Shown here in pieces: positions 8,820-18,227 of a DNA stretch of 64,000 nt. Each line of letters begins with the position of its first letter. Position 1 is the stretch's first letter. A program made the translations under genes and the position numbers. The stretch comes from a bacterium (lineage in GTDB: Bacteria; Cyanobacteriota; Vampirovibrionia; Gastranaerophilales; Gastranaerophilaceae): positions 49,369 to 113,368 of the forward strand of contig JAFVAR010000023.1 of NCBI GenBank assembly GCA_017480425.1, given 5' to 3'. The notes beneath the pieces are model-generated. The model saw only the letters and a program-made list of their open reading frames with translations, searched no databases and was not told the DNA's origin.

Positions 8820-9995
8820 TTAATCAGTTCTTATTCGTTCAAGATATTTTACAAAATATGAACAAGCTGCCGGTATTACACTTAAAACAACAAGCACCTT
8901 CATAATACCAAAATTTTGTGCAAACATTCCTACGACAGAAAGACAAAGTGCGACAATTCCCCAACAAAACCCGTTAATGAACCCTGCAACGATGCTTTTG
9001 TACTTAGGCAATAATTTCTGCGCCCACACCATTGTCACAGGCTGAGCAAGCATTGTTGTAAATCCCATTAGCGTAAACAGCGCAATCGACAGTACCTGAT
9101 GCTCTTTATATATCAATCCGAATAAAAGCATCATAGGAAACGTTCCAAGCATAGAGATGTAAATAACTGTTTTTGAGCCGGCATGTTTTTCTATGTAAGG
9201 GCTTATAAGCGAACCTATACCGCCTGCAAACACAAACAAAAACAAAGCAAAGCCTATATAAAAAGCTGAATATCCCATACTCTTCCATAAAAACGGAAGC
9301 AAAATACACGAGCCATTTGTAATTAGCGATTTCATCATTGAAATCAGCATTAGCAGATTCATTTGTCTGCTTCCCAAAATATCTTTAAAAGACTGAATAA
9401 ATTCTTTGTGTTCAGGAAGTTTTTGCGATAAAGAAAGCTTCGGGATAAAACAAAACATACTAAATGCCAAGGTTAGCCCAAGGAGCGATGTCCAGCAGAT
9501 TTTATCCAATCCGAGAATTTGAGTAATGAATGCAGCAATCAACGGCCCAAATGCAAATCCAATCGAGCCCAGACTCATATAAATACCCATATTATCGGTA
9601 CAGTTTTTGGATTTAGAAAAATTAGTTACAAACCCGATTGATTGCGGATGAAAAAAACTTCCGCCAAGACTGCCCAGTATCATACAAACAACAAGCAGAT
9701 ATATATTAGGAGCAACCGGTGTTAGCGGAATAAACACGGAAACAAGAATTAGCCCCCAAAAGATGAAGAATCTTTTAAGCATATTATCAGCAAAAAAACC
9801 AAACAACGGTTGAAGCATTGAAGAACAAATGTGTGCAATACTAATAATAATGGTTGCAATACCAACCGTAAAATTCAATCGTTCTGCAATAAACGGCATA
9901 ATCGGATTTAGGAATCCGGTATAGACGTCACAAACAAAGTGCGCAGTACATAACCATAATATAGCTTTTTTAATATTATATGAACATTTTTCCAT
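8820..9995 (-). CDS. MFS transporter, fosmidomycin-resistance (Fsr)-like
   Basis: The 391-residue protein has about 12 hydrophobic segments and is an inner-membrane drug or metabolite exporter of the major facilitator superfamily. The N-terminal half resembles Fsr: HFVCDVYTGFLNPIMPFI in helix 1, SSMLQPLFGFFAD in the loop 2-3 region, and GSLGGSFFHPQS, which matches the GSS-FHPE segment of Fsr proteins. It stands alone between a promoter-rich gap and the convergent end of the secreted protein gene below. Substrate not predictable. Confidence 0.8.
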   Translation of the reverse strand: MEKCSYNIKKAILWLCTAHFVCDVYTGFLNPIMPFIAERLNFTVGIATIIISIAHICSSMLQPLFGFFADNMLKRFFIFWGLILVSVFIPLTPVAPNIYLLVVCMILGSLGGSFFHPQSIGFVTNFSKSKNCTDNMGIYMSLGSIGFAFGPLIAAFITQILGLDKICWTSLLGLTLAFSMFCFIPKLSLSQKLPEHKEFIQSFKDILGSRQMNLLMLISMMKSLITNGSCILLPFLWKSMGYSAFYIGFALFLFVFAGGIGSLISPYIEKHAGSKTVIYISMLGTFPMMLLFGLIYKEHQVLSIALFTLMGFTTMLAQPVTMVWAQKLLPKYKSIVAGFINGFCWGIVALCLSVVGMFAQNFGIMKVLVVLSVIPAACSYFVKYLERIRTD

Positions 9996-10050
9996 ATTTA
10001 ATCACATTTACCACAGTCATCAAAAGACAAAATCTACATAATTACCTGAC

Positions 10051-11073
10051 TTATCCCCTTGTAAACTTGGATATATCAAAAACTCTGAGTGCAAAGTAAG
10101 GTGTTTTCCTGCCTTTTTCTATTAAGAACATTACAAATGTATCATCAAAATAGAATTTTCTGGGATGTTCAATTCTTCCAGGGCCTGCTGAGGTAAGCAT
10201 CATAGTCATCGCAGCTTCACTTTTAAGTTTAACACCCTGATTATTCATTTCAAATTTAACAGTCTCCAATGCCTTATCAACCTTTAAATTCGTTCCTTTT
10301 ATTCTCCGACCTGTAAGCTCGCTAAATTGTTTTTCTTCAAAAAACTTTATGTTCGGAATCTTAAGCTCATCAACATGGGCAAATCCTGTATTACCTCTAT
10401 ATGCATCACGTTTCTTTATTAAGTCTTCATAAATTAAATCAAACGACTTTGAAGTTGGAGTTTTGTATAGAATAACCTCATCATTGGAAGTTGTATCCAA
10501 GACAACAGCATAGTCTTCGGGAGAGTTATAGAAAAGAACTCTGACACCTTTACCCAGTTTATCATCAGAGCGTCTGTTTATGCCAAAATAATCGGTTTTC
10601 TTATCTTTAAATTTAGATTTCCCCAGTTTATCAAAAGCATTTACGAATTGAAAATCCTTTTTGAGCATTGCATATATAATATAACTTTCGTTTCTCGGAC
10701 TCCAATCAATTTGGTCAAGAATATCACTTTTTTCATTAAATTTTTTCTTAATACCTTTTTCAATAATTCCTTTAGTTCGCTTTGAAATTTTACCCATATA
10801 TTTGTAATAACATTTGTCTGAAATATTAGAAGTCGAAAACTCTCTTTTATTCAACAGGTTTGCATTTTCCGGATTTCCTTCAATAAATTTGACTTCTCCG
10901 AATGTAACTCTGTCCATAAGTTCATTCCAGACAATTTGGAACGTACCGACCCAAACTCTATCCTGAACGTTTGATTTGCTTTGCATTGTTGGCAGCACAT
11001 CAATTTCCGATGCAAAAACCTGCGGTATATTAATCGCTAAAAATAATAAAACAAACGACAGAAACTTTTTCAT
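10051..11073 (-). CDS. Exported protein with possible remote serpin-like C-terminus
   Basis: The protein starts with a clear Sec signal peptide (MKKFLSFVLLFLAINI... ending near VFASE), so it is exported. The start at 11073 is preferred over the ATG at 11082 because GGGGGA lies 9 bases upstream, whereas the upstream ATG abuts it. The C-terminal third has FEMNNQGVKLKSEAAM, which resembles the serpin hinge (E-N-E-G-T-E-A-A-A), and a final strand pattern DDTFVMFLIEKG...ALRVFD, which resembles the serpin C-terminal strands. The N-terminal half has no clear match. The serpin reading is an inference from short patterns only; otherwise this is a secreted protein of unknown function. Confidence 0.65.
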   Translation of the reverse strand: MKKFLSFVLLFLAINIPQVFASEIDVLPTMQSKSNVQDRVWVGTFQIVWNELMDRVTFGEVKFIEGNPENANLLNKREFSTSNISDKCYYKYMGKISKRTKGIIEKGIKKKFNEKSDILDQIDWSPRNESYIIYAMLKKDFQFVNAFDKLGKSKFKDKKTDYFGINRRSDDKLGKGVRVLFYNSPEDYAVVLDTTSNDEVILYKTPTSKSFDLIYEDLIKKRDAYRGNTGFAHVDELKIPNIKFFEEKQFSELTGRRIKGTNLKVDKALETVKFEMNNQGVKLKSEAAMTMMLTSAGPGRIEHPRKFYFDDTFVMFLIEKGRKTPYFALRVFDISKFTRG

Positions 11074-11150
11074 AAACTTCATTCCCCCTATATCAAATTT
11101 TATCAGGAAAAATAAACGAACTCAATTACTATTTATGTTAATATAACTAT

Positions 11151-12245
11151 ATGAAAATAGCACCATTTAAAATAGAAGAATGGATGAACAGATATGAATC
11201 ATCTGCGCTGTATGACCTTACAACAACTTGTATAAAGCCGTTGTCACTAAAAGAGTTGTGCAGTTCAGTTCCTGATGAAATAATGAACAAAAACTTAGGA
11301 TACGGAGATATTGAAGGTTCAGACAGACTTAAAGATGCAATAAAAAATCTTTATATAAATCAAGAACGAGAAAATATTACAGTAACTCATGGCGCAATAG
11401 GTGCAAATCAATTAGTATTTTTATCGCTTATTGAAAAAGGAGACTAGGTTATATCAATCGTTCCGACATATCAGCAGCACTATTCGATTCCGCAAGCTCT
11501 GGGAGCAAATGTAAAGCTTTTATTTTTAAAAGAAAAAAACAACTGGCTTCCGGATTTAGAAGAACTTTTTATGACAATGTCATCAAAAACAAAACTCCTT
11601 TGCCTGAATAATCCTAACAATCCGACAGGAGCGGTAATTCCTGATGAAATGTTAAAAGAAATCGTTGAAATAGCAAATAAATACAACATATGGATATTGT
11701 CAGACGAAGTTTACAGAGGTTTAAATTTATATGGAAATCCTTATTCACTGTCTATTGCGGATATTTATGAAAAAGGAATTTCGGTTGGAAGCATGTCAAA
11801 AACATATTCTCTTCCCGGACTTCGAGTAGGTTGGATAACAGCAAGAGAAGATTTAATAAATGAGATTAATCATCAAAGACAATACAATACAATTAGCATT
11901 AGTATTATAGATGATTATTTTGCTTCTTTGGCGCTTGAAACCAAGAACAGTATTGCATACAGAAACTTTGATATAATGCGCAAGGGTTTGACAGTACTAG
12001 AGGAATGGATTGCAAGTGAAATTTATGCTGACTGCATTCTTCCGAGAGGAGGTACTACGGCGCTTATAAGATACAAGAAAGACATTCCGTCAAGAGATTT
12101 TGCAAGAAATCTTCAGCGTTCAACCGGAGTTGCAGTGCTTCCGGGAGAAACGTTAGAAATGGAAGGATATTTCAGACTCGGATTCTGTACTGATGCTCTT
12201 TCTCCTGCTCTTTCTCTAATCTCTGAATTCATAAGAGAGTTATGA
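11151..12245 (+). pseudogene. Class I/II PLP aminotransferase interrupted by an in-frame TAG
   Basis: Read through, this is a 364-codon fold-type I aminotransferase (aspartate aminotransferase superfamily, close in pattern to capreomycidine-synthase-like members). Seen: GYGDIEGSDRLKDAI, VTHGAIGANQLVFL, LNNPNNPTGAVIP (cofactor contacts), ILSDEVYRGL (Asp-x-x-Tyr), and SMSKTYSLPGLRVGWI with the Lys that binds PLP. TAG at 11445-11447 falls right after EKGD and before VISIVPTYQQHY; the same frame resumes at once and runs to a TGA at 12245. One change restores it: CAG (Gln), GAG (Glu, the common residue in GDEV) or TAC/TAT. It is labelled pseudogene because a non-essential gene could carry a real nonsense mutation; an error is equally likely. 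Confidence 0.85.
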
Positions 12246-12322
12246 TTTATATTTTCGGGAATTTTATAACCCATGCGCTATTTTTATGCACCCTATAAAA
12301 ATACGTATTCAGTTACTTATAA

Positions 12323-13660
12323 TTACCCTTCGGAATTAAAATACTCTAAAATCCCTTTACAAATACCTTTTGCAGCTTTTTGGGCAAAATCTTTCGAACC
12401 ATAAATTACTGAATCAAGCGGGTTTGTCATATATGCAGTCTCAACAAGTACTCCAATATAATTTGTAGGTCTTATTACAGCAAAACTCGCAGTTCTAACA
12501 CCGTCATCCCGAGTGCCGAGAGTCTTTGTAACATTTTTTACAAGAGATTCCGCCAAATCTTTTGAATTCTTATTAAAATAATAAACACTTGTTCCACGAT
12601 TTTTATGAATATCCATTGGAATATCCGGAATTGAATTTAAATGAATGCTGACAAAAATATCAGCTTCATTATCTTTTGCAATCTGAACTCTGTCATTTAA
12701 AGACAAGTTTGAATCATAGTCTCTTGTCATGATAACATTAAATCCTTCAGCCTTAAGCATTTGAGCCAATTGAATAGCAATGTTTAAGTTAATATCCTTT
12801 TCTTCATCCCCGAGACAACCGATTGCACCTTTTTCTGCTCCGCCATGCCCTGCATCAACAACAATTGTACATTCGTTAATATTCTCGGTAAGTTTTTTTA
12901 CTTTGAATGTATACTCCCCTTCATCCATTTTAACGCTATATATGTACTTATCCGGCTTCGGAATATTTATGTTGTAGACAGAATCTTCAGAAAGTTCCGG
13001 ATTGTATACTCTGAAAAGAATTTCCTTATCGGTGTCTTCTATTGTATATGGCAGACGCTTTGTAAATGAAATAGTTTGAATTATAGCATTTTTGAACCTT
13101 TCACTATTCATTCCCAAAAACTCACCCATACCTTCCGAATCGGAATTTACAACAACAACGGCATCTTTTGCAATCCACCCTTGTTTGTTCTTTGACAAGA
13201 ACACTCTGTAAAAACTGCCTTTTGAGCCGTTGATTAATAGTGACGTTCCCTGATAAAGATGCGACATCCTGTTTAGTCCAGCATCAACCGGCGTACTTCT
13301 CAGCGGAGTATTGTCGCACTTAACGTATGCTTTTCTCGGACTGAAATCTTCTGTCGGAATTTCTTGATTTTTTATTGTGTTTTTATAAATATTATAAATC
13401 TGCATTCCGTATGTTGAGCGAACCATAATTCGATTTTCACCGTCTTTAAGTTTAACGGAGTGTGCAAATGCACCATTTGGCGCAATATAAACACGTTCAT
13501 CATTTATAGATATTGACTCGTACCCCTTTGCTTTCCCATAGAAAAATGCATAGTTTGTATTAACAATACTCTTTTTTTCAGTCGGTCTGATTAATTCAAA
13601 CGCATAAGCGTGCATTACGACTGACACAAATAAAATTAATAATAGAACCCACTTCTTCAT
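12323..13660 (-). CDS. N-acetylmuramoyl-L-alanine amidase (Amidase_3) with SH3-like domain
   Basis: This exported cell-wall hydrolase cleaves the amide between N-acetylmuramic acid and the stem peptide. Signal peptide at 1-20; an all-beta N-terminal domain (about 21-100); an SH3-like segment (about 112-170) containing TPLRSTP and GWIAKDAV; catalytic Amidase_3 domain from about 265. Zinc ligands expected at His272 (VVDAGHGG), a Glu near 286-287 and His340 (SIHLNS), with catalytic Glu407 in VETAYMTNP. It is a lone gene, convergent with the aminotransferase and divergent from dnaX, with about 58 bases to the dnaX start. Confidence 0.9.
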   Translation of the reverse strand: MKKWVLLLILFVSVVMHAYAFELIRPTEKKSIVNTNYAFFYGKAKGYESISINDERVYIAPNGAFAHSVKLKDGENRIMVRSTYGMQIYNIYKNTIKNQEIPTEDFSPRKAYVKCDNTPLRSTPVDAGLNRMSHLYQGTSLLINGSKGSFYRVFLSKNKQGWIAKDAVVVVNSDSEGMGEFLGMNSERFKNAIIQTISFTKRLPYTIEDTDKEILFRVYNPELSEDSVYNINIPKPDKYIYSVKMDEGEYTFKVKKLTENINECTIVVDAGHGGAEKGAIGCLGDEEKDINLNIAIQLAQMLKAEGFNVIMTRDYDSNLSLNDRVQIAKDNEADIFVSIHLNSIPDIPMDIHKNRGTSVYYFNKNSKDLAESLVKNVTKTLGTRDDGVRTASFAVIRPTNYIGVLVETAYMTNPLDSVIYGSKDFAQKAAKGICKGILEYFNSEG

Positions 13661-13718
13661 AATAGGCTTATTCTAATATAAAATTTTACTAAGTGCAATT
13701 TTATGTTAGACTAATTTT

Positions 13719-15674
13719 ATGAGTGAAAATTATGTACCGTTATACAGAAAGTATCGTCCTCAAACATTAGATATGCTTGTCGGGCAAGAACACATAAAAA
13801 AGACTCTTACCAGTGCAATTGAGCTTGGTAAAATTGCCCATGCTTTTTTATTTACGGGTCCAAGAGGAACCGGTAAAACTTCTACGGCAAGAATTCTTGC
13901 AAAATCTCTGAACTGCAAAAACGGGCCGACAATTCATCCTTGCGGAGAATGCGAAAGCTGTAAAGATATCATGAATACAGTGCCTATTGATGTTATAGAA
14001 ATAGATGCTGCAAGTAACCGAAAAGTTGAAGATACTCAAAGTATTTTAGAAAAAATTCAATATGTTCCGGTGCACGGAAAATATAAAATATATATTATAG
14101 ACGAAGTCCACATGCTGACAAACCACGCATTTAATGCACTTCTAAAAACATTGGAAGAACCGCCGGAAAATGTAATTTTTATACTTGCCACAACAGAAGT
14201 TCACAAAGTTCTTGATACAATAAAAAGCAGATGTCAGAGATTCGATTTCAGAAGAATTACAACTGAGGACATTGTAAAACACTTAAGATACATTTCAGAC
14301 AAAGAAAATATTAATATCTCGGATGACGCCCTGTTCACAATTGCCAAAAACTCAGCAGGAGGTATGAGAGACAGTATATCTTTGCTTGATCAGCTTAGTC
14401 TTTTAGGAGTTACAAAACAAGTTACATCCGAAGACGTTAATGCGATTCTCGGCAGGGTTTCTTTTGACATATTGAATAAATTGAGCGGTATAATTATTAC
14501 TTCTTCTCCGAATGAAGCAATTGAAGTAATTAACGAAATATACAATTCCGGAAACGAGCCTTTACAAATACTTACAAACTTATCAGAGTATTTTAAAAAT
14601 CTGCTTATTGTAAAGAATTGTAAAAAAGAACTGTTAAGTGAATTAACAGGGCTGAATGAGCCCCAATTGGAGGAGCTGATAAAACAAAAAGATTTGTTGG
14701 AAACGCAGCAAATAGTATTTCTGCTTGAAAAAATTAATTATTATATAAAAGAAATTAAACTTGCTTCAAATCAGCAATTATGGCTGGAAGTCGGCATGAT
14801 AGATTTGGCAAATATGAACGAAAATTCTACACTCCTCGACTTGCAAAACAGAGTTAAAGCATTGGAAAACGGTTCCGCCATTTCTGTTCACACATCATCT
14901 ATCCACAAACCACCTGTACAGTCAGTAACTCGTCCTGCTCCTGTTCAGCCGGAGGAAATTACTGAAATGCCAAAAACTTCTATGCAAGATAAACAAGCAT
15001 CCGAGCAAAAAGAAGTTAAGTATACCAAGAACGAAGATAACGCTCACTCAAGTTATACTAAGCACGATGAAACATTGCAAAAAGCTGACTTAAGTAAAAC
15101 TGCACAGAGTGAATTTACCACTGGTGAATTTACCCCTCCGCCGATTTCTAAAAAAGCTGACGGAAATAACATTCATTCTCTATGGGAAGCTATGCTGTCA
15201 AATATCAAGAGTCCTGCGACAAAAGCACTGCTTAACTTGGCGACTCCTGTCAAAATTGCACCCGACGAGGTTATAATAACGTTTAAAAATGATAAACTCA
15301 TATCCCAAATTACTACAACAAATAAAAAAGAAATGCTTATTGAAGCAGCAAATTCACTTTTCGGCCAGCAGAATTCATCAGTCACTGTAAGACTTCCGCA
15401 GGACGGAGATGGCGAGCTTCAACCTGTTTCTGCACAAAAAACAGAAATTAAATCCATGGGTTCAACTTTTGTCGAAAAAAAAAACAATGAACCCATAGTA
15501 CAAGAGTTGAACCTTGATGACAGAATTGAAGACGAAGTAGAAAGTAAGCAAGCCCTAAAGAAAACAAATCCTAAAAAATCAACTCAAACATTAAATGAAG
15601 AGTCGAAAAAGCGCCTTGAGTCAGACCAAGAAAAAATGGTATTGGATTTGTTTGACGGCAAATATATTGAATAA
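13719..15674 (+). CDS. dnaX: DNA polymerase III gamma/tau subunit
   Basis: The 651-residue clamp-loader ATPase couples clamp loading to the polymerase core. Seen: RPQTLDMLVGQEHI, Walker A GPRGTGKT (47-54), the zinc module CGECESC, Walker B IIDEVHML, sensor 1 LATTEVHKVLDTIKSRCQRFDF with the Arg of SRC, and GGMRDSISLLDQL. A long, low-complexity Ser/Thr/Gln/Lys linker (about 390-490) precedes a tau-like C-terminal domain. No obvious slippery run is needed to make gamma. It ends one base before the convergent matrixin gene. Confidence 0.95.
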   Translation: MSENYVPLYRKYRPQTLDMLVGQEHIKKTLTSAIELGKIAHAFLFTGPRGTGKTSTARILAKSLNCKNGPTIHPCGECESCKDIMNTVPIDVIEIDAASNRKVEDTQSILEKIQYVPVHGKYKIYIIDEVHMLTNHAFNALLKTLEEPPENVIFILATTEVHKVLDTIKSRCQRFDFRRITTEDIVKHLRYISDKENINISDDALFTIAKNSAGGMRDSISLLDQLSLLGVTKQVTSEDVNAILGRVSFDILNKLSGIIITSSPNEAIEVINEIYNSGNEPLQILTNLSEYFKNLLIVKNCKKELLSELTGLNEPQLEELIKQKDLLETQQIVFLLEKINYYIKEIKLASNQQLWLEVGMIDLANMNENSTLLDLQNRVKALENGSAISVHTSSIHKPPVQSVTRPAPVQPEEITEMPKTSMQDKQASEQKEVKYTKNEDNAHSSYTKHDETLQKADLSKTAQSEFTTGEFTPPPISKKADGNNIHSLWEAMLSNIKSPATKALLNLATPVKIAPDEVIITFKNDKLISQITTTNKKEMLIEAANSLFGQQNSSVTVRLPQDGDGELQPVSAQKTEIKSMGSTFVEKKNNEPIVQELNLDDRIEDEVESKQALKKTNPKKSTQTLNEESKKRLESDQEKMVLDLFDGKYIE

Positions 15675-16466
15675 CTATCTTTCAGTTTTTTCGTTTCTAT
15701 TATTGTTCAAGTAGGTTTTGACATTATTTGACAAAGAAACATTTTGAAGCATCATATTATATTTCTTTAAATCCCCAATATTTGCAGCCTCTTCGAGCAA
15801 GTCTCTATGGGTAGAAATTTGGATTCTATTATCGGAATTTAAGTTATCTTCGTTTTTGGAATCTATTTTTCTGATAACCGCATCAATGTCCGAGGAAGTT
15901 GAAATGTTATATTTTGAGGCAATTTGTTTAACACTCATGCCCGCTTGGAGCCTGTATAACCACTGAATCGAATACTTATCATTTTCAGAAAGTGCTGAAA
16001 TACCGTATTGGTGTGGCGTATACATTATATCTGTTTTATAAGGACTGTGATTAAGCCCAAGTGCGTGTCCAATTTCGTGCAGAATCGTGTGATAGACTTC
16101 TATATCACTGTCATATTGCTGGTGGATTCTGCCATCAGTTAAGCCAATTGAGACTTCTGCCCCTGCAAGCCTGCCTTGAGAATCCCAATTAAAATAGCAA
16201 TGCCCCAAAGCTTGTCTGTCAACTCGTTTCCAATCGACATTAATAAGTGAATCGTATAAGTTACTTGTAATTTTAAAATGAAGCTTACCGCCAGTTGCCG
16301 CTGACCACACAGAAAAAGCATCCATTACCATTTTCCTGAACTTGTTGTCTTCACCGGGTTTTGAATAAAATTTCATCGGAGCAATATAGACGGTTAAAGT
16401 ATTAACCGGCCATCTCATAATATTCCCGTTCTTGACACTTCCGTTTAGGTATGTATATCGCTTCAT
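15675..16466 (-). CDS. Matrixin-type zinc metalloprotease
   Basis: The 263-residue protein has the metzincin zinc site HEIGHALGLNH (130-140), Met-turn IMYTPHQYG (about 147) and the preceding matrixin strands (WPVNTLTVYIAP, ALGHCYFNWD). The C-terminal extension after about 175 has SVKQIASKYNIS, which resembles a LysM-like turn, then a charged tail. No classical signal peptide is seen with this start, which is unusual for a matrixin; a missed upstream start is not available in frame nearby. Three ATTTACCCC repeats lie upstream. The stop abuts that of dnaX. Confidence 0.85.
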   Translation of the reverse strand: MKRYTYLNGSVKNGNIMRWPVNTLTVYIAPMKFYSKPGEDNKFRKMVMDAFSVWSAATGGKLHFKITSNLYDSLINVDWKRVDRQALGHCYFNWDSQGRLAGAEVSIGLTDGRIHQQYDSDIEVYHTILHEIGHALGLNHSPYKTDIMYTPHQYGISALSENDKYSIQWLYRLQAGMSVKQIASKYNISTSSDIDAVIRKIDSKNEDNLNSDNRIQISTHRDLLEEAANIGDLKKYNMMLQNVSLSNNVKTYLNNNRNEKTER

Positions 16467-16528
16467 ATTGTTATTATACCATATTTAAAAAGTGGATTAT
16501 TCGTTTCTTCTTAAAAGTTTTTTCATCG

Positions 16529-16565
16529 ATTTACCCCATTGATTTACCCCCCATATATTTACCCC
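16529..16565. repeat. Three ATTTACCCC repeats in a divergent intergenic region
   Basis: ATTTACCCC occurs at 16529, 16542 and 16557, offsets of 13 and 15 bases. They lie between the divergent starts of the matrixin gene (16466, minus) and the 116-residue gene (16674, plus). A DNA-binding-protein operator is possible; nothing more can be said. Confidence 0.45.
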
Positions 16566-16673
16566 TTCCTTTTAGACCATTTCTGGCTCCAAATTCATCT
16601 AAATGGTTGATAACAAACAAAAAAAAATATATGATAATGTAAGAAAATAATAATCGGGGGAGATTGGGGTTTT

Positions 16674-17024
16674 ATGTTCAACAATATCAACGATAATAAC
16701 AGAGATTTTTTATACAACTCACAGTTTAATGAAACTAACAACGTCATCAATATTGCGGCTGCAAGAGCTGCAATGCAGAGAGAAAAGCTTGCAGCAAACC
16801 CGTATGTAGATAAGACAGAGATTTCCGCAGGTGCAATGAAGCTTTTTCAGCGGGACCTTGATATAAATAAGTTTACAAAGCTTGTAGCCGAAGACCCGAA
16901 TGACAATTCACATCTTGCAAGAATGAAAGAGCTTTTTGACGAAGGCGTAATTGACGTTTATGAAGATGATGTTTTATCAAGTCTTGTAACAAATTCTAAA
17001 CTGCTTGATGATTTAGGTTTATAA
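16674..17024 (+). CDS. Unknown protein, weak FlgM-like C-terminus (116 aa)
   Basis: Not recognised with certainty. The N-terminus is Asn-rich and probably disordered; the C-terminal 60 residues are helical and charged, with a pattern LARMKELFDEGVIDVYEDDVLSSLV that resembles the RVxxLKxAIxxGxYxVDxxxIAxxL core of anti-sigma factor FlgM. That similarity is by eye and weak, and no flagellar genes are seen. The gene has a Gly-rich ribosome-binding region (GGGGGAGA) and is the first of a three-gene unit with the TPR and YkgJ genes. Confidence 0.65.
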   Translation: MFNNINDNNRDFLYNSQFNETNNVINIAAARAAMQREKLAANPYVDKTEISAGAMKLFQRDLDINKFTKLVAEDPNDNSHLARMKELFDEGVIDVYEDDVLSSLVTNSKLLDDLGL

Positions 17025-17042
17025 ATGTGATAGAATACCTTT

Positions 17043-18227
17043 ATGGTATCGTCGTCAGAATTTTATACCGCAGATAATTCCAATCTGGAAACAAAAAAGC
17101 TTGAAGCAGCAAGCGACCACTATAAGCGTGGTAATTATTCTGCTGCCTTAAGGCTTTATTTCAGCCTGCTTAATACAAGTGCCTCGTACAAACTGTATTA
17201 TAGAATAGGCAAATGTTTTTACAAAATGAATCAGATAGACGAAGCCCGAGAGGCTTTTGAAAAATCAGTTGAGCTGGAGAGTTATAAAAACCCGTCTTAC
17301 GCTTATCTTGCAACACTTTGTTACAAAAATGAAGATTTAAAAGGTGCAATCTACAACTGGGCATCTGTTTTTGCATACAAACCCGAGGATGAGAATGTTT
17401 GTCTTAACCTTGCTACTTCTTATTTTTCAAGAGGAATGAAATTTCAATCGGTATATTATTATGAAAAATATCTAAAATACGCATCGGAGCACGGACAAGA
17501 GTACTCTACTATAAAAACGAGTATTGATAAATGTTCTCAGATAGGAAACGAGCTTTTACAAAAAGCTAAGCTTTCGATATCAAGAGGAGACAATAAATCC
17601 GCAATAGAGCTTCTGAACTTTGCTATCAAGAATCAGCCGGTAAGTTTTGATATAAACTACCTTTTAGGCTCAACATATTTGTTGGAAAAAGACAACATGC
17701 GCTCTATGATATACCTAAAACAGGCATACTGCGTAAATAAGCGCTCTGCTGAAACTCTGCAAAAATTGGCTTCCGCAAGTACAAATTTGGGAGATTATAC
17801 AACCGCTTATTGTTCAATGAAACGACTTTTACCTTTGGTTATGAATAACCAAAGCGAATATTTAAAAACATTGCAAATGATAAAGGGATTGGAATCCTCG
17901 TTTGATAACAAGTCTCATTTAGGACACAAAGAGTGGGGCGACAAATATTTTGAGGATAACAATTACCACTTTGCGCTCATAGAATACGAAAACTGCATCC
18001 TGCTGGATGAATCCAACAGAAGTATTTTTTCTGAAAAAATAGAAAGGCTGAAACGTTTTATTCATCCTGAGGAAGGAATTATAGAGAGTTGTATGGAAAA
18101 GGGAAAAACTTCCTATACAAAAGGTGACTACAGAACCTCTAACAAATATTTTTCAAAAGTAATGCTGCTTTCAGAGGAGGGCAGTCCTGAGTATAAACTT
18201 GCAAAATCAAGAGTTGTAAATGTTTAA
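17043..18227 (+). CDS. Tetratricopeptide-repeat protein
   Basis: The 394-residue protein is made of TPR helical hairpins. The clearest lie at about 18-110 (A-x-x-YKRGNYSAALRLY, YYRIGKCFYKMNQIDEAREAFEKSVEL, YAYLATLCYKNEDLKGAIYNW), with more at about 180-260 and 300-390. TPRs act as protein-binding scaffolds; no partner can be named. There is no signal peptide. It starts 18 bases after the 116-residue gene and overlaps the YkgJ-type gene by 8 bases, so translation is probably coupled. No strong ribosome-binding site precedes this ATG. Confidence 0.85.
   Translation: MVSSSEFYTADNSNLETKKLEAASDHYKRGNYSAALRLYFSLLNTSASYKLYYRIGKCFYKMNQIDEAREAFEKSVELESYKNPSYAYLATLCYKNEDLKGAIYNWASVFAYKPEDENVCLNLATSYFSRGMKFQSVYYYEKYLKYASEHGQEYSTIKTSIDKCSQIGNELLQKAKLSISRGDNKSAIELLNFAIKNQPVSFDINYLLGSTYLLEKDNMRSMIYLKQAYCVNKRSAETLQKLASASTNLGDYTTAYCSMKRLLPLVMNNQSEYLKTLQMIKGLESSFDNKSHLGHKEWGDKYFEDNNYHFALIEYENCILLDESNRSIFSEKIERLKRFIHPEEGIIESCMEKGKTSYTKGDYRTSNKYFSKVMLLSEEGSPEYKLAKSRVVNV

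Noticed and set aside
3084..11447. A recoded genetic code (TGA or TAG as sense codons)
   Set aside because: Only one TGA and one TAG interrupt genes in 64 kb, other genes end plausibly with these codons, and Trp is written TGG elsewhere.
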